DNA from: CAZDWZ01 sp964509425
GTDB taxonomy: Bacteria; Bdellovibrionota_C; UBA2361; SZUA-149; CAZDWZ01
Assembly: GCA_964509425.1 (NCBI GenBank)
Contig: CAZDWZ010000003.1
Coordinates: 186,001-250,000, forward strand
Reading direction: 5' to 3'
DNA: 64,000 nt
Shown here: positions 1-8,576 of the stretch, one piece after another
How the letters are laid out: every line of letters begins with the position of its first letter
Position numbering within the stretch: the stretch's first letter is position 1
Translations under genes and position numbers: made by a program
Notes under the pieces: model-generated
What the model was told of the DNA's origin: nothing
What the model saw: only the letters and a program-made list of their open reading frames with translations
Database searches by the model: none

Positions 1-1
1 C

Positions 2-109
2 ATTAATGGTGATAAGAGCGCACACCTTGGAGCTTTGGTGTCGGCGCTCGATGAGGTTCGGAAGGCCGGAATATCAAAGGTCGCACTGGAAACCACCACC
101 GAGCAATAG
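2..109 (+). CDS. exbD: ExbD/TolR family biopolymer transport protein, 3' end only
   Basis: Only the last 35 codons are in the window; the gene enters from the left edge in frame 2 and stops with TAG. The visible residues (I-N-G-D-K-S-A, then a VSALDEVRKAGISKVAL stretch) match the C-terminal periplasmic end of ExbD/TolR proteins. These use the proton-motive force with ExbB to drive TonB. The tonB-like gene follows after 20 bp, which supports an ExbB-ExbD-TonB operon. Partial, so nothing can be said about the membrane segment or the key aspartate. Confidence 0.75.
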   Translation: MNGDKSAHLGALVSALDEVRKAGISKVALETTTEQ

Positions 110-129
110 AACAGGCGCCCCTTTTCATA

Positions 130-903
130 ATGAGTCGTAGAATTACAAAGTTTCTCCTTTCGAATTCTCTTTCGAGAATGTTCGTGGTTTCGGTTGCGAT
201 CCATGCCGGTGTTATCTGGTTTTGCGACGGAATGCTCATCGAGCAGCCGTCGTATGCAATGTCGGCGCCGCAAGGAATTTCTCTTGAGCTCATCGCTGGT
301 CCCCCTCCCGGTCAAAGCGCGGGAAGCGCGCAAGCAGCACCGGCTCCGGAACCGCAACCGGTGGCTGAGCCGCCGCTCCCTGTTCCCGAGCTGAAAAGAC
401 TTCCCGAACCGAAGCGAGAGCTCGTAAAAAAACACGAGATGGTGAAGCCGAAGATTCGCGAGAAAGATCGTGCAAAGCTGCCCGAGAATACAGTTGCCGA
501 AACGGCCGCCCCGACTCCGGAGGCGCCCCTTCAGACTGCGAGCCTGGCGTCATCTGACTTAGCTTCGTCGGGCTCTCAAACTCCGCAAGGTGTGAGCGGA
601 GGGAGCGGCCAAGGGGGGGGTGTTCCTGATTCACCTGCCATGCCTGACTATCTGCGAAATCCTCCCCCTGTGTATCCAAGAGAATCAAGAAAAGCCTCTG
701 AAGAAGGAGTGGTGTTGCTCTCGGTCTCGATTGACCGCGATGGCGAGGTCCAGTCGCTCAGCCTCAAGAAGACGTCGGCTTTTCCGCGACTCGACGCTGC
801 GGCTCTTGAGGCCGTGAAGAAGTGGAAGTTCAAGCCTGCACGCCTCGGCGGAATGCCTCTTGCGAGTACCGTCGATGTGCCGGTGCGTTTCGTGTTGCGT
901 TAA
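130..903 (+). CDS. tonB: TonB family energy transducer
   Basis: A 257-residue protein with TonB architecture. It has a short basic N-terminus, one membrane anchor at about residues 18-38, a long Pro/Glu/Lys-rich periplasmic spacer (about 55-110), a Gly/Ser-rich linker and a C-terminal TonB_C domain (about 165-257). The domain carries the typical PPPVYP and W-K-F-K-P-A blocks. TonB passes inner-membrane proton-motive energy to outer-membrane receptors. The exbD end lies 20 bp upstream on the same strand. A TolA-like or generic TonB paralog role cannot be excluded. Confidence 0.88.
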   Translation: MSRRITKFLLSNSLSRMFVVSVAIHAGVIWFCDGMLIEQPSYAMSAPQGISLELIAGPPPGQSAGSAQAAPAPEPQPVAEPPLPVPELKRLPEPKRELVKKHEMVKPKIREKDRAKLPENTVAETAAPTPEAPLQTASLASSDLASSGSQTPQGVSGGSGQGGGVPDSPAMPDYLRNPPPVYPRESRKASEEGVVLLSVSIDRDGEVQSLSLKKTSAFPRLDAAALEAVKKWKFKPARLGGMPLASTVDVPVRFVLR

Positions 904-986
904 AAAAGATTAATTTGCTCCGATTTCTTGAGCCTCCCGCAGTCTCGCGACCGGTCTTCAGAAAGAAATTGTTTGGCGTTGGTCGG

Positions 987-1040
987 CGAGTCAGTGCAAC
1001 AGCACCGCTCGCCCTCGGGCAGAGAACGAGCGGTGACTCG
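987..1040. terminator. Stem-loop between convergent genes
   Basis: Two nested stems: CGAGTCA (987-993) pairs with TGACTCG (1034-1040), and CCGCTCG (1005-1011) pairs with CGAGCGG (1027-1033). It sits between the end of tonB (903) and the end of the minus-strand gene (1075), where a bidirectional terminator would be expected. There is no U-tract, so this is a structural inference. Confidence 0.4.
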
Positions 1041-1074
1041 TGACCTTGATGTCAACGGTTGAGCGAGCTGCCGA

Positions 1075-2328
1075 TCAGCGCGGGCGTTTCTTGCTTTGGC
1101 AATCCGACCAAAGTTTGAGGCCGCGATACGCGTGGCAGAGATCGCCTGCGGTCATCTGCGCCGCGGTGAGAGTGCTTCCCGCGGGGATGCCGCGACTCGC
1201 AATCTCGTCACTGATCGCGCGGTTCTCCTCTTTGAACGATTCTTCGATCAAACCCGCCAGCGCGACCGCCAACTCGTCCAGCTCGCTCTCCGGAAACGCG
1301 CCGAAGAACGCGCTGCGTTCGTCGAAGCAAACCTCAAGCAGATGACCGATGCCGGACCGCGCCGAGTTAAGCTCTTTTGCGGCACGCTCGGAGGGGTTCC
1401 GGCGGTACTCGGCGATGCCGCCCTTGGCGAGACGCAGGTACTTCGGCAGATTCGGACCGATCCACTCGTCCCGGATCTTTGAGCGGAGGAGTCGAAGCGT
1501 GTTGCATTGCTCCCTATCGTCTGCGTCGAGATCCTTTCGTGCTTCTGCCGACTTCAGCATCACGCCGCTCGCGTAGATGAAATGCAGACCGGCGCACGCG
1601 AAGCTGCCGACCTCGTTCCGGCGTGGCAAACGACGAGCCATCATCGACCAATGATGCATCGACGAAGTCGTGACGCCGAGTTCACTTACCCAGGACTCTC
1701 CCGGGCGATAGAGGAGTGCCAGAAGTTCGATGACGTAGGATCCGTCATCCTCTCCGATGCTGCGGTGATCCTCCCGCGCTCGGAGTGCGGCGATCATCTG
1801 GCGGACCGTGAACTGCTTTCCGGACGTTTCGAGCTGCTCGTCGAGTCCGACACCCGAGCGAAGCAGCGCAATCGCAGTCTGTCCGACATGACCCTCCTCG
1901 CCCCGGCGGACGAACGGACGACCTTTCGAGTCGAATCGCACGATCTTGAGGACGTAGCGTTCGCGCTCTGCGTTCCGGCCGAACGCTTTCAACTGATGGA
2001 GGACGGTCCATCTCACCGCATGTTCTGACCATCCCTTGCCGTCGCGGATGATCTCGTTCGCCAACTCGTGCGGCTTCTTGCTGCCGATGTGGTTTTCGAT
2101 CAGTCTGAGCGCCGTTTTGACGCGCGAGTCGGGCGGAGCGTTTTCACCGGCAGCGAGTTGTTTGTCGTGATTGTTTTCGTCCGGGCCGACCAGCAGGCTG
2201 AGGCCGCCGAAGACCACGAACAGACCGACACCGACGCCGACGATGGCGAACAGCAGCAGCGCCCAGGCGGAGGCGCTCGGGCCGCGCTTCGGCGGGCCGT
2301 TGGGGGTGGGAACGTGATTCGAGCTCAT
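1075..2328 (-). CDS. Membrane-anchored protein of unknown function
   Basis: I do not recognise this 417-residue protein. Residues 1-20 are polar and Pro-rich. A single strongly hydrophobic segment follows (about 22-48, rich in Val, Gly, Leu and Phe), and then a long hydrophilic region rich in Arg, Glu and Leu that looks alpha-helical. The topology suggests an inner-membrane anchor with a large soluble domain. Shine-Dalgarno at the ATG is weak. The gene looks richer in G+C than its neighbours and lies alone between convergent tonB and a hairpin-rich upstream region, so recent acquisition is possible. No catalytic motif is visible. Confidence 0.6.
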   Translation of the reverse strand: MSSNHVPTPNGPPKRGPSASAWALLLFAIVGVGVGLFVVFGGLSLLVGPDENNHDKQLAAGENAPPDSRVKTALRLIENHIGSKKPHELANEIIRDGKGWSEHAVRWTVLHQLKAFGRNAERERYVLKIVRFDSKGRPFVRRGEEGHVGQTAIALLRSGVGLDEQLETSGKQFTVRQMIAALRAREDHRSIGEDDGSYVIELLALLYRPGESWVSELGVTTSSMHHWSMMARRLPRRNEVGSFACAGLHFIYASGVMLKSAEARKDLDADDREQCNTLRLLRSKIRDEWIGPNLPKYLRLAKGGIAEYRRNPSERAAKELNSARSGIGHLLEVCFDERSAFFGAFPESELDELAVALAGLIEESFKEENRAISDEIASRGIPAGSTLTAAQMTAGDLCHAYRGLKLWSDCQSKKRPR

Positions 2329-2357
2329 CTCTGCAATACCTCTGTCGCTTCAGTCCA

Positions 2358-2490
2358 CGAGCGTTTGGAACGCTCGCGGGTGTGCACAGTGTCGTGCACG
2401 ACCACCGAGCCGGGATTACCCGGTTCGAGGGTCGTGCACGAAGTAACCTTGGATTTGCACTGACTCCCGCCGCGCGATGCCCGGCGGGAG
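2358..2490. repeat. Three consecutive hairpins in a 356-bp intergenic region
   Basis: The gap 2329-2684 has no convincing gene. It holds three inverted repeats in a row: CGAGCGT/ACGCTCG (2358-2364 and 2370-2376), CGTGCACGACC/GGTCGTGCACG (2393-2403 and 2430-2440, with a further imperfect inner stem) and CTCCCGCCG/CGGCGGGAG (2464-2472 and 2482-2490). They lie 30-160 bp upstream of the minus-strand gene that starts at 2328, so they would be in its promoter or leader. The rest of the gap (2491-2684) shows nothing notable. Confidence 0.5.
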
Positions 2491-2684
2491 CCGATGTGAT
2501 TCTCAATCCCCGGTTGAGAAAGATACAGTTCTGAGCATTGAACTTATTGGCCGGGAATTGGTGCAGTTGTGCTTTAAACGATGAATTTCGAAGCGTTACG
2601 CAGAATTGTGCTGAAATCTTAATATTCTGGTCGGATCTCGGAAAACGGATCGAAGGTCAGCAAAGTGAAACGGTCATCGTTCCG

Positions 2685-3368
2685 TCAGTAAAGTATTCCC
2701 AAAGCAGTAAGAATCGCGGGTCTCACAACGAATCCTGCGACTCGCCAAGCGACGAGAATTCCAACAATCGCGAAGGCGGGGTTTCCGGCTGCTGAAAGCA
2801 CCGTTCTCGCGTGCTCCTCCGGAAGGAGAAGGGTGATGACGGAGACGCCATCCAAAGGGGGAAGTGGGAGGAGGTTGAAAGCGAAGAGGATCAGGTTCAA
2901 CGAGAATAAGATGCTGCAAAAAGTCGCAAAAGCGGCGGCGAGCCCGGGGTTCGAACCCTCGACGATATTCGCGAGTGTGACTGATTGAGGAATGACGAAA
3001 TACCCGAAACTGAGGCCTGCCTTGATGACGAGGCCGGTCACTATCGCCAATCCCAAGTTTGACAGCGGGCCGGCAAGCGCCATCAGTGCCGCCCGTCTTG
3101 GATATCGATCCTGCCATCTCGGATCGATTGGAGCCGATGCCCATCCGAGCATCCAGCCGTTCATCAAAAACGTGAGGATCGGAGCCACAACCGTTCCGAA
3201 AGGCTCCCGCTTAATATGCGGACCCGGATTCAATGTGACTTGTCCCTCTTCGAAGGCGGTGTCGTCTCCGCCTACATAGGCGGCAAGCGCGTGAGCGGCT
3301 TCATGGCACGTGATGGAGAGCAGGAAAGCGACATACCACATTGCTCCTAACGCCGGATCTCCTTGCAT
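2685..3368 (-). CDS. Site-2 protease family (M50) membrane zinc metalloprotease
   Basis: A 227-residue polytopic protein with the M50 zinc motif HEAAH near residue 22 and the second conserved element N-L-L-P-L-P-P-L-D-G near residue 167, whose Asp completes the metal site. Length and layout match the short YwhC-like site-2 proteases that lack a PDZ domain. Such enzymes cut substrates within the membrane; the substrate here is unknown. An alternative ATG at 3341 (residue 10) still keeps the active site. The gene is divergent from, and overlaps the longest reading of, the lipase-maturation-factor-like gene. Confidence 0.85.
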   Translation of the reverse strand: MQGDPALGAMWYVAFLLSITCHEAAHALAAYVGGDDTAFEEGQVTLNPGPHIKREPFGTVVAPILTFLMNGWMLGWASAPIDPRWQDRYPRRAALMALAGPLSNLGLAIVTGLVIKAGLSFGYFVIPQSVTLANIVEGSNPGLAAAFATFCSILFSLNLILFAFNLLPLPPLDGVSVITLLLPEEHARTVLSAAGNPAFAIVGILVAWRVAGFVVRPAILTALGILY

Positions 3369-4996
3369 GCGAAACTCTCAGTCCTATTGATTTAGACGAA
3401 CAACCAAGGGAATATCACTTCTCGCGGTCAACGGGGAGACGGAGACCTTTTTTGAACGACAAACTGAACCTTCAAGATCCTTCGCCGTTTTGGATCACTC
3501 GCGCCCTGCTGCTTCGGGGCCTTGGAGTGATCTATTTCTTTGCCTTCCTGTCGCTTGTCCAACAAGTCATTCCGCTGCTCGGAGAGAACGGCCTCCTCCC
3601 GATCCGCCTCTATCTGCTCGAGGCACGCATTCCCTCCGAAGGGTTCCGGCAGTCACCAAGTCTCTTCTGGTTTTGGCTGAGCGATGATCTGCTGCTCTCG
3701 CTTGCGTGGGTGGGCCTCGCGCTTTCTGTGACCGTCTTATTGGGTTGGGCCACCTCAATTACGCTTTTTCTGCTTTGGGTGATCTATCTCTCGTACGTCG
3801 ACGTTGGGCAGATCTTTTTCGGTTACGGGTGGGAGACACTTCTCTTGGAGTTTGGCTTTGCCTGCATCTTTCTCGCGCCCGCCTTTCGACCCGGTGAATT
3901 CTCGGCCAAGAATCCTCCGCACCGGTTGATGCTTTGGTTGATGTATTGGCTGCTGTTTCGATTGATGTTCGGTTCGGGCCTCATAAAGATTAGAGGAGAT
4001 GAATGTTGGAGGGATTTTCGTTGCCTCCGGTATTTCTACGAGACGCAACCGCTTCCTAACCCGGCGAGCTGGGCCTTTCATTTACTTCCGAATCACGTGC
4101 TGAACGGGTTTGTTCTTGGGAACCATTTCATCGAGCTGATCGTCCCTTGGTTTTTGTTTCTTGGACGAAGGTTCAGGCGAGTCGGCGGGGTTTGCATCAT
4201 CTTTTTTCAGACCGTGGTTTTCGCCTCTGGGAATTTCTCCTGGTTGAATTCCATCGCAATCGTCATTGCGATAGCGTGTTTTGACGATCATACCTTGTCC
4301 CTTCTGGTCTCAAAACGCTGGAAAGAAAGGCTTTTGAATAGACCCGAAGTCAAGAGTTCCGGACCTCGCAGGTTCTTTGTCGCCGCGTACTTTGCAGTCG
4401 TCGTCCTGCTGAGCATCGCTCCGACCGCGAATTTATTTACGAACCGGCAGCTCATGAACGCCTCGTTCGACCCGCTTCATCTCGTGAACACCTACGGGGC
4501 GTTCGGCACGGTGAGCCGAGATCGCTACGAAATAATTCTGCAAGGAACCAACGCAAAGGTTCTCGACGAACAGACACAGTGGAAGGAGTATGAGTTTAAA
4601 TGTAAGCCGGGCTCAGTCTCCCGCCGCCCTTGCATCGTGGCTCCTTATCAATACCGAATCGATTGGCAGATGTGGTTCGCAGCGATGTCGACTATTGAAC
4701 GAGAACCTTGGCTCGTGAACCTTGTATTCAAGCTCCTCCATGGCGACGAAGCAGCGATATCTCTTCTCGACGGGAACCCCTTCCCAATAGTGCCGCCAAC
4801 GTATATCCGTGCCCAACTTTTCCGGTATCACATGATCAAACCCGACGGATCCCGCTGGTGGACGCGAGAATTCTCCGGTACTTATCTCGCCCCGGTATCG
4901 ATGGATTCGGCGAAAATTCAGCAATATCTTCAACAAGTTGGTCTCCTGCCGACGACCACGCGGAACGCCGGAGAGGTCGGAGACACCGTGGAATGA
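3341..4996 (+). CDS. Lipase maturation factor (LMF1)-like polytopic membrane protein
   Basis: Up to 551 residues, with many hydrophobic segments between about 50 and 350 and a soluble C-terminal part. Blocks typical of the LMF family are visible: D-V-G-Q-x-F-F-x-Y-G-W-E, then L-F-R-L-M-F-G-S-G-L-I-K, then Y-E-T-Q-P-L-P-N-P. In animals LMF1 helps secreted lipases fold in the ER; bacterial homologs are of unknown role. The ATG at 3341 overlaps the divergent protease gene. A TTG at 3452, preceded by GGAG, gives a 514-residue protein without overlap and may be the real start. The peroxiredoxin-like gene follows directly. Confidence 0.82.
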   Translation: MLLTPDLLACETLSPIDLDEQPREYHFSRSTGRRRPFLNDKLNLQDPSPFWITRALLLRGLGVIYFFAFLSLVQQVIPLLGENGLLPIRLYLLEARIPSEGFRQSPSLFWFWLSDDLLLSLAWVGLALSVTVLLGWATSITLFLLWVIYLSYVDVGQIFFGYGWETLLLEFGFACIFLAPAFRPGEFSAKNPPHRLMLWLMYWLLFRLMFGSGLIKIRGDECWRDFRCLRYFYETQPLPNPASWAFHLLPNHVLNGFVLGNHFIELIVPWFLFLGRRFRRVGGVCIIFFQTVVFASGNFSWLNSIAIVIAIACFDDHTLSLLVSKRWKERLLNRPEVKSSGPRRFFVAAYFAVVVLLSIAPTANLFTNRQLMNASFDPLHLVNTYGAFGTVSRDRYEIILQGTNAKVLDEQTQWKEYEFKCKPGSVSRRPCIVAPYQYRIDWQMWFAAMSTIEREPWLVNLVFKLLHGDEAAISLLDGNPFPIVPPTYIRAQLFRYHMIKPDGSRWWTREFSGTYLAPVSMDSAKIQQYLQQVGLLPTTTRNAGEVGDTVE

Positions 4997-5095
4997 TTGG
5001 AGATCCCGGGCTCCGGTAAATTTTCTTGTCAGGATCCGCGGTCGGCCTCGTCTACAACCTTGAGAGTTAGTGTTTCCCAGACATGCGGATTGAAT

Positions 5096-5701
5096 ATGAG
5101 TCTTCAAACGGGCCAAGTTTGTCCCGTGGATATTAACCGGCGCGTAAGCCGAACCTTCGACTGTTCTCCGATAACGAGTTTCTGCGGGGTTGAAAGCTCG
5201 AAGTCTCCGGGAAAAGTGTTTGCCGCATCAGTGTGCAAATCCGATCTTCTCGAAAACTCCAAAATTCATCCCGTCTTGATTGTGTTTCTCCGGCAGATCG
5301 GTTGCACCTTTGCGAAGCAGACGCTTGACGATCTTTCGAAAGACATGCCGGAACTCGTTGCGAGGAACGTCCGTGTCGTCATTGTTCACATGTCGGAGCT
5401 GGAAGAGGGACAACGGCTGCTCGGTCAATTCGGTTTAGAGGACGTCGAGCAATTGAGCGATCCGTCGGCAGGACTGTATTCCGAATTTGGAATCCCGAGA
5501 GGCTCGCTCAGACAGATCATTGGACCGAAAGTGATCGTGAAAGGTCTGTGGACTGCGCTCACAAAGGGCTTTGGAATCGGCTACGCCGGCGGCGACTGTT
5601 TCCAGATGCCAGGTGTTGTCGGAGCCGAGGACGGAGAAGTGAGAAAGCGGTTTTTGTATCGGGACGTGAGCCAGCGCCTCTCTTTTGCGAATTTCATTTA
5701 G
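5096..5701 (+). CDS. Peroxiredoxin-like (AhpC/TSA_2, thioredoxin-fold) protein
   Basis: About 201 residues from the ATG at 5096; the frame stays open upstream to 4997, directly after the LMF-like gene. The core reads F-L-R-Q-I-G-C-T-F-A-K-Q, the peroxiredoxin-like family active-site region. Only the first cysteine is kept where many relatives have C-x-x-C. Strand/helix blocks such as V-R-V-V-I-V-H-M follow, and a conserved G-P-K-V-I-V-K-G-L-W stretch. A redox or peroxidase role is inferred. It probably shares a transcript with the upstream LMF-like gene. Confidence 0.72.
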   Translation: MSLQTGQVCPVDINRRVSRTFDCSPITSFCGVESSKSPGKVFAASVCKSDLLENSKIHPVLIVFLRQIGCTFAKQTLDDLSKDMPELVARNVRVVIVHMSELEEGQRLLGQFGLEDVEQLSDPSAGLYSEFGIPRGSLRQIIGPKVIVKGLWTALTKGFGIGYAGGDCFQMPGVVGAEDGEVRKRFLYRDVSQRLSFANFI

Positions 5702-5822
5702 CGTCGGTCTGTGGGATGCCTGCCGCGATGCAATAATCTACCCCAGCGCAAAGTCCAGTGCTGTTCTTGCGAGCGCTCCTCGCATCGATTCTGATCCTCA
5801 CCTCAATCCTCTACCAGGTCCC

Positions 5823-6713
5823 CTACAAATTTGGCTTTACGGCAAGCAGTTGCGGGAGAACTCCGGCGCCTTCGGGGATCATGGTGACTTTGGTGTTCGA
5901 CTGCACGAGCTTCTGATACTCGAGAATCTGGAACAGGGTGTTAGAGACTTTCGAATCTACAGAAATCTTCTGAAGTGCGTTTCCGACAATCTGCGGGCGA
6001 ATCGCCGCGGCGCGGGCGAACTCCACCGCGGCCTGCTTCTCGGCCGTGCTCGTAATGATGTTTACTTGGTTCGAACCGTCTTGCTTTATCGCGGAAGTAA
6101 CTTGTCTGAGACGATTGACGACCTTCTCTTCGATCTGACGAATCATCTGAACGTCACGAAAGTGAACTTTTCGCACGTAAACACTGCCCAGCCCGTATCC
6201 CCACTCGTTCGATTTCGGTGAGACTTCATCGCGAACCGCAGCGCTCATGGAATGTCGATTTTCCAGCATGTCCGAGAGTTTCATATTGCTCAAACAGCGG
6301 ACGGCGGCGTTACTCACGTTTGCGCTGAGCGATCCTCTCGGATCGGTGTTCTTAAAGAGGAAATGCACTGGATCGCTGACAAACATCTCATACCAGATTC
6401 CGACCCCCATCGGTGCGCCCTCTTCCGAGTTGACGGGTTGGCTACGCAGATATTGTTGATCGATTCTAAGATCAACTTTGTAGACGCTCCCAAAAAAATT
6501 GATAATGGGCGCGCGCCAGGTGATCTTGAAAGGAAGAAAATAAAACCCCGGATCGCTCAGAATGGCGGTCACCTTTCCGAACAGCACATACACGTGACAC
6601 GTACCCTCATAGACAATCGTATAGAATCCGAAGAGCCTCAGGATGCCAAGGAGTGTCGGAATGACCAGAAAACAGCCGAAGAAGACAAGAATTATGGCGC
6701 CGATGTTCTCCAT
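5823..6713 (-). CDS. SPFH/Band 7 domain membrane protein (second of pair)
   Basis: 296 residues: an N-terminal hydrophobic segment (about 4-30), then an SPFH/Band 7 domain (about 35-215) with the pattern G-x-x-F-x-P-F and the Y-x-V-D-L-R block. An Ala/Glu-rich helix (E-K-Q-A-A-V-E-F-A-R-A-A-A) follows, as in stomatins, prohibitins and HflC. Such proteins form oligomeric microdomain scaffolds and can control FtsH-type proteases. It starts 1 bp after the paralogous SPFH gene stops, so the two are likely co-translated and may form a hetero-oligomer like HflK-HflC. No ftsH is next to it. Confidence 0.8.
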   Translation of the reverse strand: MENIGAIILVFFGCFLVIPTLLGILRLFGFYTIVYEGTCHVYVLFGKVTAILSDPGFYFLPFKITWRAPIINFFGSVYKVDLRIDQQYLRSQPVNSEEGAPMGVGIWYEMFVSDPVHFLFKNTDPRGSLSANVSNAAVRCLSNMKLSDMLENRHSMSAAVRDEVSPKSNEWGYGLGSVYVRKVHFRDVQMIRQIEEKVVNRLRQVTSAIKQDGSNQVNIITSTAEKQAAVEFARAAAIRPQIVGNALQKISVDSKVSNTLFQILEYQKLVQSNTKVTMIPEGAGVLPQLLAVKPNL

Positions 6714-6714
6714 C

Positions 6715-7698
6715 TTATTTTGCCTCCAAGATTACTTGTTCGAGCTTGCCGTAAAGTCCCAAACGAATGTTTCGCATATAGGCGTGGATGGCTTCGTCTC
6801 CACCGTTTTTCTTCAAATCTTGGAGCTGCTCCGCGAGTGCGAGGAGGGGAGCCACTTCCGCCTGCGCCTTTAAAGTCTCAATTTCCACCGCTCGTCTTGA
6901 TTGGACGATTTTTTGATCGGCAGAAGCTTGCGCCAAGCTGATGTCAGACGAGATTTGGTTGTGCGCCGTGTTGATGGCTGCGAGGGCAGATTCTACCTCG
7001 GGCGGCGGATCGATCCCGGTGATGAGCGAAGCGTCGAGAAGGACGCCGTACCGCGCCGCAGACGATCGGCATTCGATGTCCATGTGCTCGTTGATATCTC
7101 GAAGATTCTTTCGAAGGTCGTTGATCGAGACACCACTGACGTAGTTCGTATCGGTTTTTGCGGGACCGTTCGGGTCGAGTTCGGGGGCTTCGAAGTTAGC
7201 GATTCGCTCTCGAAGAACAGAGATGAAGTACGCCATGACGTGGACGAGAGGAGACTTCACTCCGAAGAGATATGCATAGAGATTCTTTTCGCTCGGGCGA
7301 TATCGGATCTGACCGGTCAGCCCGGTGTTTAGTTGATCCTTTGTCACCGCCTCGAGAAGAGTGCCGCCATTATTCGCGCTTCCATCCTCAAGATCGATCG
7401 CCATGTTGATCGTCTCAGTGGCAATCGAAATTTTATGCGCCTTTTGCCAAGGCCATTTGAAGTACGGGCCGCCTGGCGGCACGACTCGAACTTGAGGGAA
7501 CGAATATCGCTCTCTCTCGTCTCGGCGCAGCGATTCCGAGATCGGATCGTCGAGCGTGGTGGCGTTCCCCAGCCGTTGCGCCCGGCCGAAGCTGGTGATC
7601 ACGGCTCGTTCGTTCTGATCAACCGAATAAAATCCGGAGAGAATGCAGCGAACGAGGAAATAGAGGGCAAAGCCAATTAGAAAGCTTGAAAGTGTCAT
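6715..7698 (-). CDS. SPFH/Band 7 domain membrane protein (first of pair, HflK-like)
   Basis: 327 residues with an N-terminal membrane segment (about 3-24), then Y-S-V-D-Q-N-E-R-A-V-I-T-S-F-G-R, the hallmark start of HflK-type SPFH domains. The domain runs to about residue 230. A helical Q-A-S-A-D-Q-K-I-V-Q-S-R-R-A-V-E-I-E stretch and a short C-terminal tail follow. It is the promoter-proximal gene of the SPFH pair. An insert rich in charged residues after G-R-A-Q-R-L (about 45-75) is not typical of HflK. Confidence 0.8.
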   Translation of the reverse strand: MTLSSFLIGFALYFLVRCILSGFYSVDQNERAVITSFGRAQRLGNATTLDDPISESLRRDERERYSFPQVRVVPPGGPYFKWPWQKAHKISIATETINMAIDLEDGSANNGGTLLEAVTKDQLNTGLTGQIRYRPSEKNLYAYLFGVKSPLVHVMAYFISVLRERIANFEAPELDPNGPAKTDTNYVSGVSINDLRKNLRDINEHMDIECRSSAARYGVLLDASLITGIDPPPEVESALAAINTAHNQISSDISLAQASADQKIVQSRRAVEIETLKAQAEVAPLLALAEQLQDLKKNGGDEAIHAYMRNIRLGLYGKLEQVILEAK

Positions 7699-7754
7699 GG
7701 GCTAAATCCTTGCCAATAGAGAACAGCGTTCGGCAAGGAATAGTCCAATACCTT

Positions 7755-8576
7755 CTACGGAACAATCGCAAAAACTCTCGCCGGAAAGCCTGATCCCGCC
7801 TTGATCTTGGGCCAACTTACGACGGCCAGCGCTCCGGCTTCAGGGACTTGATCGAGATTAGTCAGGAGTTCTATCTGATAGCGGTTTTGTTTCAGGATAT
7901 AGGACTCCAGCGAATAATCGTCCTTAGAAGTCGCGATACCCGGGTCAGTATCGGTAGGCTCATGGCCCGAAGCGGAAATTTTTCGTACTTCATAAAGATA
8001 CTTCAGGGCCTCGAGACTCCAACCGGGATAGTGAGCGACGCCGGCGCCGTCCACGTTTTGCATTTTCTCCTGGCTTGGCCAGCGCTTCGACCAATCGGTG
8101 CGCATCGCAGCAAATGCACCTTCAGGCACGGGGCCATGCTTTTTCTCCCATTTCTTAACGTCATTGAGCGTGAGCGCGTAGTCTGGGTTCTTCGCGACCT
8201 CGTCATGAACATCGAATACGACGAGTGGGAGAAGCATTTCCTGGAGCGGAATATCCTCGGCGGTCTTGAGACCCTTGTGGAAATGCACGGGCGGATCGAC
8301 GTGGGTTCCCCATTGTCCGACGTGACAGAACTCCTCCACCTTGAATCCGTGTTTATCGTGTTCATACAAGACCTTCGTCGACATCGGCTGAAAGCCCTTC
8401 CAATGTGGAATCGTTCCGTCGAACGGGTGTGTAAGGTCGACCCATGTGCGCGATTTTAGTTGTTCGTGAAATTTCCAAAGAGCATGCGGAGCAGGGTCTG
8501 CGGCCGCATCAGTTGCGGAATTGAAAAACGCGTTGAAAAAAACAAGAACGGCAGCAGCGAGCCTTTTTGATTTCAT
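7755..8576 (-). CDS. Secreted cyclase family protein (kynurenine formamidase-like)
   Basis: 273 residues. It starts at the ATG that overlaps the gpmI stop as ATGA, with AAGGA upstream. Residues 1-28 form a signal peptide. The cyclase metal-binding motif is clear as H-V-G-Q-W-G-T-H-V-D-P-P-V-H (family pattern HxGTHxDxPxH), and the chain ends F-P-A-R-V-F-A-I-V-P as relatives do. The family includes arylformamidases and polyketide-type cyclases that bind a divalent metal; the substrate here is unknown. A signal peptide is unusual for a formamidase. A decayed relative lies at 39609-39860. Confidence 0.85.
   Translation of the reverse strand: MKSKRLAAAVLVFFNAFFNSATDAAADPAPHALWKFHEQLKSRTWVDLTHPFDGTIPHWKGFQPMSTKVLYEHDKHGFKVEEFCHVGQWGTHVDPPVHFHKGLKTAEDIPLQEMLLPLVVFDVHDEVAKNPDYALTLNDVKKWEKKHGPVPEGAFAAMRTDWSKRWPSQEKMQNVDGAGVAHYPGWSLEALKYLYEVRKISASGHEPTDTDPGIATSKDDYSLESYILKQNRYQIELLTNLDQVPEAGALAVVSWPKIKAGSGFPARVFAIVP

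Noticed and set aside
2393..2440. Possible tRNA fragment or attachment site (GGTTCGA near a hairpin)
   Set aside because: The surrounding bases form a simple long hairpin, and no cloverleaf or integrase gene is present.
2941..2965. tRNA T-arm-like sequence (GGGTTCGAACCC)
   Set aside because: It is a palindrome inside the site-2 protease coding region and has no acceptor, D or anticodon arms around it.
7848..8459. 203-codon plus-strand frame
   Set aside because: It is antisense to the cyclase gene, which has clear motifs and a signal peptide.
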